Positions 48,085 to 57,634 of a DNA stretch of 64,000 nucleotides are shown here, in pieces (the first letter of the stretch is position 1; every line of letters begins with the position of its first letter). The translations under genes were made by a program, and so were the position numbers. The DNA lies in the NCBI RefSeq assembly GCF_014649335.1, contig NZ_BMSV01000003.1:310001-374000 (forward strand), written 5' to 3'. The notes beneath the pieces are model-generated. The model was not told where the DNA came from. It worked only from the letters and a program-made list of their open reading frames with translations, and ran no database searches. Source of the stretch: Streptomyces roseolilacinus (GTDB lineage: Bacteria; Actinomycetota; Actinomycetes; Streptomycetales; Streptomycetaceae).

Positions 48085-48124
48085 CGGACGGGCCGTACGG
48101 GAGGGATCCCGTACGGCCCGTCCG
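48085..48124. terminator. Hairpin between recQ and fadB
   Basis: 18-base-pair perfect stem (48085-48102 with 48107-48124) and a GGGA loop in the convergent gap. Likely bidirectional. Confidence 0.9.
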
Positions 48125-48140
48125 CAGTTCTTCCGGTCCG

Positions 48141-50270
48141 TTACGCCGGGACGCTCGCGACGCCCTGCGGCAGGAACCGCTTGCCGTTCACGCGCTCGGA
48201 GACGCCCTCGCGGTCCAGGTACGGCGTGATGCCGCCCAGGTGGAAGGGCCAGCCGGCGCCGGTGATCAGGCACAGGTCGATGTCCTGCGCCTCGGCGACG
48301 ACACCCTCCTCCAGCATCAGGCCGATCTCCTGCGCCACCGCGTCCAGGACGCGGTCGCGGACCTGCTCCTCGGTGAGGACCACGTCGCCCTGCTTCAGCA
48401 GCGCGGCGACCTCCGGGTCCAGCTCCGGCTTGCCCGAGTCGTAGACGTAGAAGCCGCGCTTGCCCGCCTCCACGACCGCCTTCAGGTTCGGGGACACCGT
48501 GAAGCGGTCCGGGAAGGCGCCGTTCAGGGTCTCCGACACGTGCAGGCCGATCGCGGGGCCGACCAGCTCCAGCAGGACCAGCGGCGACATCGGCAGGCCG
48601 AGCGGCTCGACCGCCTTCTCCGCCGTCTCGACCGGGGTGCCCTCGTCGATGACGTTCTGGATCTCGCCCATGAAGCGGGTCAGGATGCGGTTGACGACGA
48701 ACGCCGGGGCGTCCTTCACCAGCACCGCGGTCTTCTTCAGCTTCTTGGCGACGGCGAAGGCCGTGGCCAGCGACGGGTCGTCGGTGGCCTCGCCGCGGAC
48801 GATCTCCAGCAGCGGGAGGATCGCGACCGGGTTGAAGAAGTGGAAGCCGACCACGCGCTCCGGGTGCCGGAGCTCGGACGCCATCTCGGAGACCGACAGC
48901 GACGAGGTGTTGGTCGCGAGGACCGCGTGCGCCGGGGCGACCGCCTCGACCTCCGCGAACACCTTCTGCTTGACGGACATCTCCTCGAACACGGCCTCGA
49001 TGATGAAGTCCGCGTCCGCGAAGCCCTCGGCCTTGTCCAGGACACCGGTCACCAGCGCCTTGAGGCGGTTGGCCTTGTCCTGGTTGACGCGGCCCTTGCC
49101 GAGCAGCTTGTCGATCTCGGCGTGGACGTAGCCCACGCCCCGGTCGACGCGCTCCTGGTCGATGTCGGTGAGGACGACCGGGACCTCCAGGCGGCGCAGG
49201 AACAGCAGCGCCAGCTGCGAGGCCATCAGGCCGGCGCCGACGACGCCCACCTTGGTGACCGGGCGGGCCAGGCTCTTGTCCGGGGCGCCGACGGGGCGCT
49301 TGGCGCGCTTCTGGACCAGGTTGAAGGCGTAGATGCCGGAGCGCAGCTCGCCGCCCATGATCAGGTCGGCGAGGGCGGCGTCCTCGGCGTCGAAGCCCTT
49401 CTGCAGGTCGCCGTCCTTGGCCGCCTCGATGATGTCGAGGGCCCGGTAGGCGGCCGGGGCCGCGCCGTGCACCTTGCCGTCGGCGATGAACCGGCCGCGG
49501 GCCACGGCGGCGTCCCACGCCTCACCGCGGTCCACCTCGGGGCGCTCGACCACGATCTCGCCCTTGAGGACGGACGCGGTCCACAGCAGCGACTGCTCCA
49601 GGAAGTCCGCGCCCTCGAAGATCGCGTCGGCGATGCCCAGGTCGTAGACCTGCGCGCCCTTGAGCTGCCTGTTCTGGTTGAGCGAGTTCTCGATGATCAC
49701 CGAGACCGCGCGGTCCGCGCCGATCAGGTTCGGCAGGATCGCGCAGCCGCCCCAGCCCGGGACCAGGCCCAGGAACACCTCGGGGAGGGAGAAGGCCGGC
49801 AGGGCCTTCGACACGGTGCGGTAGGTGCAGTGCAGGCCGACCTCGACGCCGCCGCCCATCGCCGCGCCGTTGTAGTACGCGAAGGTGGGGACGGCCAGGG
49901 CGGACAGCCGCTTGAAGACGTCGTGGCCGCCCTTGCCGATGGCCAGGGCGTCCTCGTGCCGCTTCAGCAGCTCGACGCCCTTGAGGTCGGCGCCGACCGC
50001 GAAGATGAACGGCTTGCCGGTGAGGCCGACACCGACGATCGCGCCGTCGGCGGCCTCCTTCTCGACCTGGTCGATCGCCGCGTTCAGGTTGGCGAGCGAC
50101 TGCGGGCCGAAGGTGGTCGGCTTGGTGTGGTCGAAGCCGTTGTCCAGCGTGATCAGCGCGAACCGGCCGGCGCCCAGCGGCAGGTCGAAGTGGCGCACGT
50201 GCGCCGTGGTGACGACCTCGTCGGGGAACAGCTCGGCCGCACCCTTCAAAAGCTCAGCGGTGGTGCTCAC
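48141..50270 (-). CDS. fadB: Fatty-acid oxidation multifunctional protein (enoyl-CoA hydratase / 3-hydroxyacyl-CoA dehydrogenase)
   Basis: 709 residues, GTG start overlapping the thiolase stop (GTGA). N-terminal crotonase domain: FAVGADLKG and NGAAMGGGVEVGLH (oxyanion-hole and catalytic region). The middle carries the NAD-binding motif VGAGLMASQLA and the dehydrogenase motif GFHFFNPVA; the last 200 residues are the HAD C-terminal domain. Performs two consecutive steps of beta-oxidation and passes 3-ketoacyl-CoA to the thiolase encoded just upstream. Confidence 0.93.
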   Translation of the reverse strand: MSTTAELLKGAAELFPDEVVTTAHVRHFDLPLGAGRFALITLDNGFDHTKPTTFGPQSLANLNAAIDQVEKEAADGAIVGVGLTGKPFIFAVGADLKGVELLKRHEDALAIGKGGHDVFKRLSALAVPTFAYYNGAAMGGGVEVGLHCTYRTVSKALPAFSLPEVFLGLVPGWGGCAILPNLIGADRAVSVIIENSLNQNRQLKGAQVYDLGIADAIFEGADFLEQSLLWTASVLKGEIVVERPEVDRGEAWDAAVARGRFIADGKVHGAAPAAYRALDIIEAAKDGDLQKGFDAEDAALADLIMGGELRSGIYAFNLVQKRAKRPVGAPDKSLARPVTKVGVVGAGLMASQLALLFLRRLEVPVVLTDIDQERVDRGVGYVHAEIDKLLGKGRVNQDKANRLKALVTGVLDKAEGFADADFIIEAVFEEMSVKQKVFAEVEAVAPAHAVLATNTSSLSVSEMASELRHPERVVGFHFFNPVAILPLLEIVRGEATDDPSLATAFAVAKKLKKTAVLVKDAPAFVVNRILTRFMGEIQNVIDEGTPVETAEKAVEPLGLPMSPLVLLELVGPAIGLHVSETLNGAFPDRFTVSPNLKAVVEAGKRGFYVYDSGKPELDPEVAALLKQGDVVLTEEQVRDRVLDAVAQEIGLMLEEGVVAEAQDIDLCLITGAGWPFHLGGITPYLDREGVSERVNGKRFLPQGVASVPA

Positions 50271-51493
50271 TTGCTGCCTCCGGCGTCCTTGTGGTTCGGG
50301 TTCTCCCAGATGACCGTGGCGCCCATGCCGAAGCCGACGCACATGGTCGTGATGCCGTAGCGGACCTCCGGCTGCTCCTCGAACTGCCGGGCCAGCTGGG
50401 TCATCAGGCGGACGCCGGAGGAGGCCAGCGGGTGGCCGAAGGCGATGGCGCCGCCGTACTGGTTGACGCGGGAGTCGTCGTCGGCGATGCCGTAGTGGTC
50501 CAGGAACGCCAGGACCTGGACGGCGAACGCCTCGTTGATCTCGAACAGGCCGATGTCGCCGATGGACAGGCCCGCCTTGGCGAGGGCCTTCTCGGTCGCC
50601 GGGATCGGGCCGTAGCCCATGACCTCCGGCTCGACGCCCGCGAAGGCGTACGACACGAGGCGCATCTTGGCCGGCAGGCCGTTCTCGCGCGCGAAGTCCT
50701 CGGACGCGATGATCGACGCGGTGGCGCCGTCGTTGAGGCCCGCGGCGTTGCCGGCGGTGACCCGGCCGTGGACGCGGAACGGCGTCTTCAGGTTGGCCAG
50801 GCTCTCCAGCGTGGTGCCCGGGCGCATCGGCTCGTCGGCGGTGACCAGGCCCCAGCCGGTCTCGCCCGCCTCGGCGTTGGTGCGGCGCACGGAGATCGGC
50901 ACCAGGTCCTGCTGGATCTTGCCGTTGGCGTACGCCTTGGCGGCCTTCTCCTGGGAGCGCACGGCGTACTCGTCGGCGCGCTGCTTGGTGAGGTGCGGGA
51001 ACCGGTCGTGCAGGTTCTCCGCCGTCATGCCCATGAACAGGGCCGACTCGTCGACCAGCTTCTCCGAGACGAAGCGCGGGTTCGGGTCGGCGCCCTCACC
51101 CATCGGGTGGCGGCCCATGTGCTCGACACCGCCCGCGATGACGACGTCGTACGCGCCGAAGGCGATGGAGCCGGCGGTCGTCGTCACGGCGGTCAGGGCG
51201 CCCGCGCACATCCGGTCGATGGCGTAGCCGGGGACCGACTGCGGCAGACCGGCGAGGATGCCGGCCATGCGGCCGATGGTCAGGCCCTGGTCGCCGATCT
51301 GCGTGGTCGCCGCGACGGCGACCTCGTCGACCTGGTGGGGGTCGAGACCGGGGTTGCGGCGCAGCAGCTCCCGGATGGCCTTCACGACGAGATCGTCGGC
51401 GCGGGTCTCGTGGTAGATGCCCTTCGGGCCCGCCTTGCCGAACGGGGTGCGGACGCCGTCGACGAAGACGACGTCCCTGACGGTACGAGGCAC
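50267..51493 (-). CDS. fadA: Acetyl-CoA acyltransferase (thiolase)
   Basis: 408 residues. GTG at 51493 chosen: GGAGGAGAG stands just upstream, and the 14 codons before it are not thiolase-like. Nucleophile Cys96 in IDRMCAGAL, NEAFAVQ, catalytic His in IAFGHPLASSG and the second cysteine in TTMCVGFGMG are all present. Cleaves 3-ketoacyl-CoA in the last step of beta-oxidation. First gene of a two-gene operon with fadB. Confidence 0.94.
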   Translation of the reverse strand: MPRTVRDVVFVDGVRTPFGKAGPKGIYHETRADDLVVKAIRELLRRNPGLDPHQVDEVAVAATTQIGDQGLTIGRMAGILAGLPQSVPGYAIDRMCAGALTAVTTTAGSIAFGAYDVVIAGGVEHMGRHPMGEGADPNPRFVSEKLVDESALFMGMTAENLHDRFPHLTKQRADEYAVRSQEKAAKAYANGKIQQDLVPISVRRTNAEAGETGWGLVTADEPMRPGTTLESLANLKTPFRVHGRVTAGNAAGLNDGATASIIASEDFARENGLPAKMRLVSYAFAGVEPEVMGYGPIPATEKALAKAGLSIGDIGLFEINEAFAVQVLAFLDHYGIADDDSRVNQYGGAIAFGHPLASSGVRLMTQLARQFEEQPEVRYGITTMCVGFGMGATVIWENPNHKDAGGSK

Positions 51494-51878
51494 GATGGCT
51501 CTCCTCCAGGGTGCGGGATGGCACTGCTGCGGCACACACGGCTAAGCGTGCGCTTGCTCCCCCCATGCTACTTACGGGTAACCGGGCTGCACAGTCCCCC
51601 CGTCCGGAGCGTCGAAGGTCACATCCCCGCCGATCACGGAAAGGTAACCGCCCGTGCGGGCGGTCGCCCCGGGAGCGACCGCGCCCGCCGGCCGAAACCG
51701 CGCACGCCGCCCACGGGCCGCCCGCGCCGCCCGCGGTCGCCGTGCGGGGGCCCACCCCCTGACGGGCGCTCCACCGTCGTCGCCGCCGCACGCACGGCGG
51801 CCGGAGCCGCCCGGGGCGCCTCCGCGCTCCCGCGTGATCCACGCGAACGTCCCGCGGCGGGGCGCGGGAGGCGGCAGG
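51494..51878. other. Divergent gap upstream of fadA
   Basis: 385 bases. Near fadA it holds AAGCG-TG-CGCTT (51544-51555), a candidate TetR-type operator for the fad operon, about 50 bases upstream of its start. Further on is the perfect repeat ACCGCCCG-TG-CGGGCGGT (51647-51664). The rest is GC-rich without gene signals. Confidence 0.4.
51544..51555. promoter_or_regulatory. Candidate operator of fadAB
   Basis: Inverted repeat AAGCG-TG-CGCTT, followed on the plus strand by TGCTCC. Repeats with an AAGCG/CGCTT core before acyl-CoA genes are familiar to me from streptomycetes, bound by TetR-family regulators; which one acts here is unknown. Confidence 0.35.
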
Positions 51879-52208
51879 ATGCCCCGTATGGCAGACGACA
51901 CCGGCATACCGGACCCCGCTCGGGCGCGACGGCGGGGCGCGGCCCCGTTCCTCTTCGTCGTGGTGGAGAGCGCCGTCACGACGGCGCTGGCGCTGGGCTG
52001 GCTGATGTCGGCCCTCCAGGGGCCCGAGGGGCACACGGGGCTGGTCCGGGGCGCCTGCGGGGTCCTGGGCTCGGTGGTCGTCACCGGGTCGTTGCGGCTC
52101 GTGCCCGGGCACGTGCTGCGGCACGCCGTCGACGGGGTGATCGCGCTGCGCCTGGTCGCCGTCCTGGTCGTCACGGCGGTGCTCCTGCCGGTCCTGGTCG
52201 GTGGCTGA
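51879..52208 (+). CDS. Small membrane protein of unknown function
   Basis: 109 residues. ATG 51879 has GGGAGG 7 bases upstream; the in-frame ATG at 51888 is too far. Three hydrophobic stretches (about 23-46, 55-75, 88-108) and a basic N-terminus (RARRRG), so probably three membrane helices with the N-terminus inside. I do not recognise the family. Good codon bias in this frame supports a real gene. Confidence 0.6.
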   Translation: MPRMADDTGIPDPARARRRGAAPFLFVVVESAVTTALALGWLMSALQGPEGHTGLVRGACGVLGSVVVTGSLRLVPGHVLRHAVDGVIALRLVAVLVVTAVLLPVLVGG

Positions 52209-52305
52209 CCCTCCCGTCCGGTCCGATCCGGAGGGGAACGGGCGGTTGGGAAGCGGGTGGGGCGGGCACCCGGCCGAACGCCGCGATCACGTGTGCCGTT
52301 GGGTG

Positions 52306-52326
52306 GACGTCCGGGTTCCGGACGTC
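52306..52326. promoter_or_regulatory. Perfect inverted repeat upstream of the catalase gene
   Basis: GACGTCCGG-GTT-CCGGACGTC, 9-base arms with a 3-base centre, 59-79 bases before the catalase ATG and about 100 bases after the small membrane protein. It can be an operator of the catalase gene or a terminator of the upstream gene. Confidence 0.5.
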
Positions 52327-52384
52327 AGCCCCGGCGCCCCGGTGGTCAAGGCTCAGGCGATCCCGCCCCGAACCAGGAGGCCCC

Positions 52385-54595
52385 ATGACGACCCCCCCGA
52401 CCCCCGGCGCCCCCGCTCCCGAGCCGTCGTCCGTGGACGAACCCACCGAGGCGCGCGCACCGCTGCCGCCCAAGCCGGACCAGACCGGCCCCGAGACGGT
52501 CAGCCCCACCGGGCAGCCCACCGGCGCGGACCAAGCGCGGGTCGCCCAGTCCGGCGCGTACCTGACCACCGCGCAGGGCACGCGCCTGTACGACACGGAC
52601 CACTCCCTGAAGGCGGGCGCCCGCGGGCCGGTGCTGCTCCAGGACCACCACCTGCGCGAGAAGATCACCCACTTCGACCACGAGCGCATCCCGGAGCGGG
52701 TCGTCCACGCCCGCGGCGCCGCCGCCCACGGCGTCTTCCGCGGGTACGGCACGGCCGCCGGGGTGTGCCGGGCGGCCTTCCTCGGCAAGGACGTCGAGAC
52801 GCCGGTCTTCGTCCGCTTCTCCACCGTCCTCGGCTCGCGCGGCTCGGCCGACACGGTGCGCGACACGCGCGGCTTCGCGACGAAGTTCTACACCAGCGAG
52901 GGCACCTTCGACCTGGTCGGCAACAACATCCCGGTCTTCTTCGTCCAGGACGCGATCAAGTTCCCCGACATCGTCCACGCGGGCAAGCCCCACCCCGACC
53001 GGGAGATCCCGCAGGCGCAGAGCGCCCACGACACGTTCTGGGACTTCGTCACCCTGCACACCGAGGCCACCCACCACACGCTGTGGAACATGTCGGACCG
53101 GGGCATCCCGCGCTCCTACCGGATGATGGAGGGCTTCGGCGTCCACACCTTCCGCCTCGTCGACGCCGACGGCGGCACCACCCTGGCGAAGTTCCACTGG
53201 AAGCCGAAGCTGGGCGTCCACTCGCTGGTGTGGGAGGAGGCCCAGATCATCAACGGCGTGGACCCCGACTTCCACCGCCGCGACCTCGCCGACGCCATCG
53301 AGGCCGGCGCGTACCCCCAGTGGGAGCTGGGCATCCAGACCTTCCCCGACACCCCCGAGCAGACCTTCGAGGGCATCGACCTGCTGGACCCCACCAACAT
53401 CGTCCCGGAGGAGCTGGCGCCCGTGCAGCCCATCGGGCTGCTCACCCTCAACGCCAACCCCTCCAACTTCTTCGCCGAGACCGAGCAGGTCGCCTTCCAC
53501 CCCGGCCACCTGGTCCCGGGCATCGACATCACCGACGACCCGCTGCTCAGCGGCCGCCTCTTCTCGTACCTCGACACCCAGATCAGCCGGCTCGGCGGCC
53601 CGAACTTCGCGCAGATCCCGATCAACCGCCCACACGCCCCCGTCAACGACATGCTCCGCGACGGCATGCACCAGACGGCGGTCCACCGGGGCGTCGCGCC
53701 CTACCGGCCCAACTCCCTCGACGGCGGCTGCCCCTTCCTGGCGGGCGCGGACACCGGCGCGTACGTCGAGACGCCCGTGCAGGTGCCGGCGGCGAAGAAG
53801 GTCCGCGAGGCGCCCGTCTCCTTCGCCGACCACTTCAGCCAGCCGCGCCTCTTCTGGCTGAGCATGTCGCCGGTCGAGCGGGAGCACATCATCGGCGCGT
53901 ACACCTTCGAGCTCGGCAAGTGCTACGAGCAGGCGATCAAGGAACGCGGACTGAGGGTCCTCGCCAACATCGACTCCGAGCTGTGCCGCCGGGTCGCCGA
54001 GGGGCTGGGCCTGCCGGCGCCGGAGCCGACCGTCCCGCTCGCGGAGGTGGCGCCGAGCCCCGCGCTGTCGCAGGTCGGCCGGACGTGGCCGGCCCAGGGC
54101 CGGATCGTGGGCATCGTGGCCGTGCCGGGCGGCGACCTGGACGGCGTGCGCGCGGCCCGGAGCGCCGCGCTGGAGGCCGGCCTGGTGCCGCTGGTCGTCG
54201 CCCCGACGGGCGGGGTCCTGGACGCGGACGGCGAGCCGATCACCGTGCAGCGCACCTTCGTCACGGCGCGGTCGACCGAGTTCGACGCGCTGCTGCTGGC
54301 GGGCGTGCCGGAGCGGGGCGCCGACGCGTACGGGGCCCGCGACGCGAAGGCGGGCGACGCGGCGACCGCGGCGCGGGGCATCGACCCGCGGGTGCTGCTG
54401 ATGGTCTCGGAGACGTTCCGCCACGCGAAGGCCATCGCCGCGTGGGCCGGGGCGGACGGGGTGCTCCAGGCGGCGGGGGTCCCGCTGGACGCACCGGGCG
54501 TGGCGGTGGCGGAGTCCGGCGAGCGGGCGCTCGCGGAGGTCCTGACGCTCCTGCCGGCCCACCGGGTCTGGGAGCGCTTCCCGGCGGCCCTCTGA
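52385..54595 (+). CDS. katE: Large-subunit catalase (HPII/KatE type)
   Basis: 736 residues, ATG after GGAGG. Breaks down hydrogen peroxide. Catalytic His108 (VVHARG), Asn in VGNNIPVFF (180/181) and the haem-ligand Tyr395 (LFSYLDTQ) are present. The N-terminal 55 residues are Pro/Glu-rich. The C-terminal 160 residues form the extra glutamine-amidotransferase-like (DJ-1/PfpI) domain that defines large-subunit catalases (IVGIVAVPGG, then DALLLAGVPE). Single gene with its own hairpin. Confidence 0.95.
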   Translation: MTTPPTPGAPAPEPSSVDEPTEARAPLPPKPDQTGPETVSPTGQPTGADQARVAQSGAYLTTAQGTRLYDTDHSLKAGARGPVLLQDHHLREKITHFDHERIPERVVHARGAAAHGVFRGYGTAAGVCRAAFLGKDVETPVFVRFSTVLGSRGSADTVRDTRGFATKFYTSEGTFDLVGNNIPVFFVQDAIKFPDIVHAGKPHPDREIPQAQSAHDTFWDFVTLHTEATHHTLWNMSDRGIPRSYRMMEGFGVHTFRLVDADGGTTLAKFHWKPKLGVHSLVWEEAQIINGVDPDFHRRDLADAIEAGAYPQWELGIQTFPDTPEQTFEGIDLLDPTNIVPEELAPVQPIGLLTLNANPSNFFAETEQVAFHPGHLVPGIDITDDPLLSGRLFSYLDTQISRLGGPNFAQIPINRPHAPVNDMLRDGMHQTAVHRGVAPYRPNSLDGGCPFLAGADTGAYVETPVQVPAAKKVREAPVSFADHFSQPRLFWLSMSPVEREHIIGAYTFELGKCYEQAIKERGLRVLANIDSELCRRVAEGLGLPAPEPTVPLAEVAPSPALSQVGRTWPAQGRIVGIVAVPGGDLDGVRAARSAALEAGLVPLVVAPTGGVLDADGEPITVQRTFVTARSTEFDALLLAGVPERGADAYGARDAKAGDAATAARGIDPRVLLMVSETFRHAKAIAAWAGADGVLQAAGVPLDAPGVAVAESGERALAEVLTLLPAHRVWERFPAAL

Positions 54596-54609
54596 CGGGC
54601 CCCGGCACA

Positions 54610-54644
54610 CGCCGCCCCTCCGGACCGGGCCCGGAGGGGCGGCG
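54610..54644. terminator. Hairpin between katE and the RNase D gene
   Basis: 14-base-pair perfect stem (54610-54623 with 54631-54644) and 7-base loop, 15 bases after the katE stop and just before the convergent rnd stop. Likely bidirectional. Confidence 0.88.
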
Positions 54645-54649
54645 CCGCG

Positions 54650-55948
54650 TCAGGGCTGCGGGGTGCGCAGGGCGGCGACCAGGGCGGGGGTCACCTGCTC
54701 GATCTGCCAGGGGCGGGCGCCGTGGCCCGCCAGCACCTCCGCCACCGACTCCGCGGTCGGGTCCTTCGGGGGCTCCCAGCAGACCCGGCGGACCGTGTCC
54801 GGGGTGATCAGGTTCTCCTGCGGCAGGTTCAGCGACTCGGCCATCGCCGAGATCGCCGTACGCGCCGCCGACAGCCGGGCCGCGGCCGCCGGGTCCTTGT
54901 CCGCCCAGGCCCGCGGCGGGGGCGGCCCGGCGACGGACTGGCCGGGCTGCGGCAACTGCGTGTCGGGCAGCGCCCTGGCCCGGTCGACGGCGGCCTGCCA
55001 CTGCTCCAGCTGCCGGCGCCCCATGCGCGACCCGAAGCCGGGCAGCGCGGTCAGGGCCTGCACGTCCGCCGGCAGGGCGAGCGCGGCCTCGACGATCGCC
55101 GCGTCGCTGAGCACCTTGCCGGGCGACACGTCGCGGCGCTGCGCAATCCGGTCCCGGGCGATCCACAGCTCCCGCACGACGGCCATCTGGCGGCGCCGGC
55201 GCACCTTGTGCATCCCGGACGTGCGGCGCCAGGGGTCCTTGCGGGGCGGCGGGGGAGGGGCGGCGGCGATCGCGGCGAACTCCTGGCGGGCCCACTCCAG
55301 CTTGCCCTGCCGGTCGAGCTCCTTCTCCAGCGCGTCCCGCAGGTCGACGAGCAGCTCCACGTCGAGCGCGGCGTACCGGAGCCACGGCTCGGGCAGCGGG
55401 CGGGTCGACCAGTCCACCGCGGAGTGGCCCTTCTCCAGCACGTACCCGAGGACGGACTCGACCATCGCGCCGAGCCCGACGCGGGGGAAGCCCGCGAGGC
55501 GGCCGGCCAGCTCCGTGTCGAACAGCTCGGACGGCAGCATGCCTATCTCGCGCAGGCACGGCAGGTCCTGCGTGGCGGCGTGGAGGATCCACTCCGTGCC
55601 GTCGAGGGCCTCGCCCAGGGCCGACAGGTCGGGGCAGCCGACCGGGTCGATCAACGCGGTGCCCGCGCCCTCGCGGCGCAGCTGCACCAGGTAGGCCCGC
55701 TGCCCGTAGCGGTAGCCGGACGCCCGTTCGGCGTCGACGGCCACCGGGCCGGTGCCGGCGGCGAACGCCTCGACGACCCGCGCCAGCGCCTCGGCGTCGG
55801 CCACGACGGGAGGAACCCCCTCGCGGGGCTCCAGCAGGGGGATCGGTTCCGCGGTCGCCGCCCCGTCGGCTGCGACGCCGTCGTCCGGAGGGCCGTCCCC
55901 GGTGGTTCGCAGTGGTGTCTCTGCTGCGGTGTCTTGGGCGTCGGTCAC
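54650..55948 (-). CDS. rnd: Ribonuclease D
   Basis: 432 residues, GTG start. DEDD-type 3'-5' exonuclease: first acidic pair in VAVDAERASGYRYG, second Asp in LHAATQDLPCLRE and the YAALDVELLVDL motif with the last Tyr/Asp. An HRDC domain follows (about 225-300, ARDRIAQRRDVSPGKVL), and a second helical HRDC-like region ends the protein. Trims structured RNA 3' ends. On the minus strand TACCCT lies 6 bases before the GTG and there is no ribosome site, so the message is probably leaderless. The N-terminal 45 residues are low complexity. Confidence 0.93.
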   Translation of the reverse strand: MTDAQDTAAETPLRTTGDGPPDDGVAADGAATAEPIPLLEPREGVPPVVADAEALARVVEAFAAGTGPVAVDAERASGYRYGQRAYLVQLRREGAGTALIDPVGCPDLSALGEALDGTEWILHAATQDLPCLREIGMLPSELFDTELAGRLAGFPRVGLGAMVESVLGYVLEKGHSAVDWSTRPLPEPWLRYAALDVELLVDLRDALEKELDRQGKLEWARQEFAAIAAAPPPPPRKDPWRRTSGMHKVRRRRQMAVVRELWIARDRIAQRRDVSPGKVLSDAAIVEAALALPADVQALTALPGFGSRMGRRQLEQWQAAVDRARALPDTQLPQPGQSVAGPPPPRAWADKDPAAAARLSAARTAISAMAESLNLPQENLITPDTVRRVCWEPPKDPTAESVAEVLAGHGARPWQIEQVTPALVAALRTPQP

Positions 55949-55982
55949 CTGTCAAGGGTATCGGTGAACGGGAGGCGCCCGC

Positions 55983-56000
55983 CGACGGAACGTTCCGTCG
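55983..56000. repeat. 18-base perfect palindrome between rnd and the response-regulator gene
   Basis: CGACGGAACGTTCCGTCG reads the same on both strands with no loop. It lies 26 bases after the response-regulator stop and 35 bases upstream of the rnd start, so it may be a terminator for the first or an operator for the second. Confidence 0.5.
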
Positions 56001-56025
56001 ACGGGCGGGAAGGGGCGCGGGGAGG

Positions 56026-56688
56026 TCAGTGGATGATGCCGGTGCGCAGCGCGACCGCGACCATGCCCGCCCGGTCGCCGGTACCCAGCTTGCGGGCGAT
56101 CCGGGCGAGGTGGGACTTGACGGTCAGGGCGGACAGCCCCATGGAGACGCCGATGGCCTTGTTCGACTGGCCCTCCGCAACCAGTCGGAGGACCTCGACC
56201 TCGCGGCCGGACAGCTCGCGGTAGCCGCCCGGGTGGCTCGGGGCACCCGGGGGGCGGCGGTGCAGGCGGGCCGCGGCGGCGCCGATCGGGGCGGCGCCCG
56301 GCCGGGTCGGGTGGCCGATGTTGGTACGGGTTCCGGTGACGACGTAGCCCTTGACGCCGCCGGCGAGCGCGTTGCGCACCGCGCCGATGTCGTCGGCGGC
56401 GGACAGGGCCAGGCCGTTGGGCCAGCCGGCGGCGCGGGTCTCCGACAGGAGGGTGAGGCCGGAGCCGTCGGGCAGGTGGACGTCGGCGACACAGATGTCG
56501 CGCGGGTTGCCGATACGGGGGCGGGCCTCCGCGATGGACGACGCCTCGATGACGTCACGCACTCCGAGCGCCCACAGGTGGCGGGTCACGGTGGAGCGGA
56601 CGCGCGGGTCGGCCACGACGACCATGGCCGTCGGTTTGTTCGGGCGGTAGGCGACCAGGCTTGCGGGCTGCTCGAGGAGAACGGACAC
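56026..56688 (-). CDS. LuxR/NarL-family response regulator
   Basis: 220 residues; GTG at 56688 follows CCAGGAGGCC. Receiver domain at about 15-125: phosphoacceptor Asp in CVADVHLPDGSG, Ser in ALSAAD and Lys in GGVKGYVV are kept, but the N-terminal acidic pair is reduced to one Asp (VVVADP). C-terminal LuxR helix-turn-helix (LSGREVEVLRLVAEGQSNKAIG, VKSHLARIARKLG). No sensor kinase gene is adjacent, so it is an orphan here. The 167-base region upstream is A+T-richer and probably contains its promoter. Confidence 0.92.
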   Translation of the reverse strand: MSVLLEQPASLVAYRPNKPTAMVVVADPRVRSTVTRHLWALGVRDVIEASSIAEARPRIGNPRDICVADVHLPDGSGLTLLSETRAAGWPNGLALSAADDIGAVRNALAGGVKGYVVTGTRTNIGHPTRPGAAPIGAAAARLHRRPPGAPSHPGGYRELSGREVEVLRLVAEGQSNKAIGVSMGLSALTVKSHLARIARKLGTGDRAGMVAVALRTGIIH

Positions 56689-56855
56689 CAGGCCTCCTGG
56701 AAAGGTGCGGGACACTGCCGGCTCCGGGGAAGTAGCCGGGCGAACCGTGCAGATAGGGTCACAGACCTCTTCGGCAGCAATCGCGTCCTCCTTTAGGGGG
56801 AGATCACGGATTACCCGGTAACAATTGGGGCAATTCGGACGCTTGAGCGAGGGTG

Positions 56856-57530
56856 CTACGGGTGGTGCGGCCCGCGCCGCTGCGGCAGCGACACCACACC
56901 CGCCCCGCCCCCCTCCAGCGGCCCGGGCCCCGACGGCGGCAGCCCCGCCACCTGGCACAGCAGATCCCCCCACGCCGCCAGGTGCGCCGCGGCGTCCGGC
57001 ACCCCGCCCCGGCCCTCCTCGGGCGTCCAGGACGCCCGGATCTCGATCTGCGTCGCGGGCCGGCGCTCCGCCAGCCCGCCGAAGTAGTACGACCCCGCCC
57101 GCGTCACCGTCCCGCTCGCCTCCCCGTACGCCAGGCCCCGCGCCTCCAGCGCCCCCGTCAGCCAGGACCAGCACACCTCGGGCAGCAGCGGGTCCGTCGC
57201 CATCTCCGGCTCCAGCTCCGCCCGCACCAGCGTGACCAGCCGGAACGCCCCCCGCCACGCCTCGTGGCCGGCCGGGTCGTGCAGCAGCACCAGCCGGCCG
57301 TCCGCGAGGTCCTCGCCGTTCTCCACGGCCGCCGCCTCCACCGCGTACGCCCACGGGGCGAGCCGCCGGGGCGGCCGCGTCGGCTCCAGCTCGATCTCCG
57401 GGCGGACGCGCGCCGCCCGCAGCGCGTCGACCGCGGCCCGGAAGCCGGGCGGGACGGGACCGTCCTCCCCGCCGCCCGCGCCCTCGATGCCGTCGGAGTG
57501 ATCGGGAAACTGTTCCTGAGCCGCAGCCAT
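56856..57530 (-). CDS. DUF3000 family protein
   Basis: 224 residues, ATG at 57530. Recognised as the actinobacterial DUF3000 family from its position next to hemE and the pattern RPEIELEPTRPPRRLAPW with WRGAFRLVTLVRAELEPEM. No known motif or membrane helix. The frame extends upstream to 57617 but that overlaps the hemE promoter. Divergent from hemE with about 100 bases between. Confidence 0.8.
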   Translation of the reverse strand: MAAAQEQFPDHSDGIEGAGGGEDGPVPPGFRAAVDALRAARVRPEIELEPTRPPRRLAPWAYAVEAAAVENGEDLADGRLVLLHDPAGHEAWRGAFRLVTLVRAELEPEMATDPLLPEVCWSWLTGALEARGLAYGEASGTVTRAGSYYFGGLAERRPATQIEIRASWTPEEGRGGVPDAAAHLAAWGDLLCQVAGLPPSGPGPLEGGGAGVVSLPQRRGPHHP

Positions 57531-57634
57531 GCGGGGAAGAGTAGGCGGAACGGGGGCCGCGCGCAGGGAGGGACACCCGCACCGCGCCGCCCGCACCGCG
57601 TGGCCGCCCACCCGCACGTGCGAAGATGCGGGAC

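Noticed and set aside
48240..50360. 706-codon plus-strand frame opposite fadB
   Set aside because: Shadow of the recognised FadB gene; no motif.
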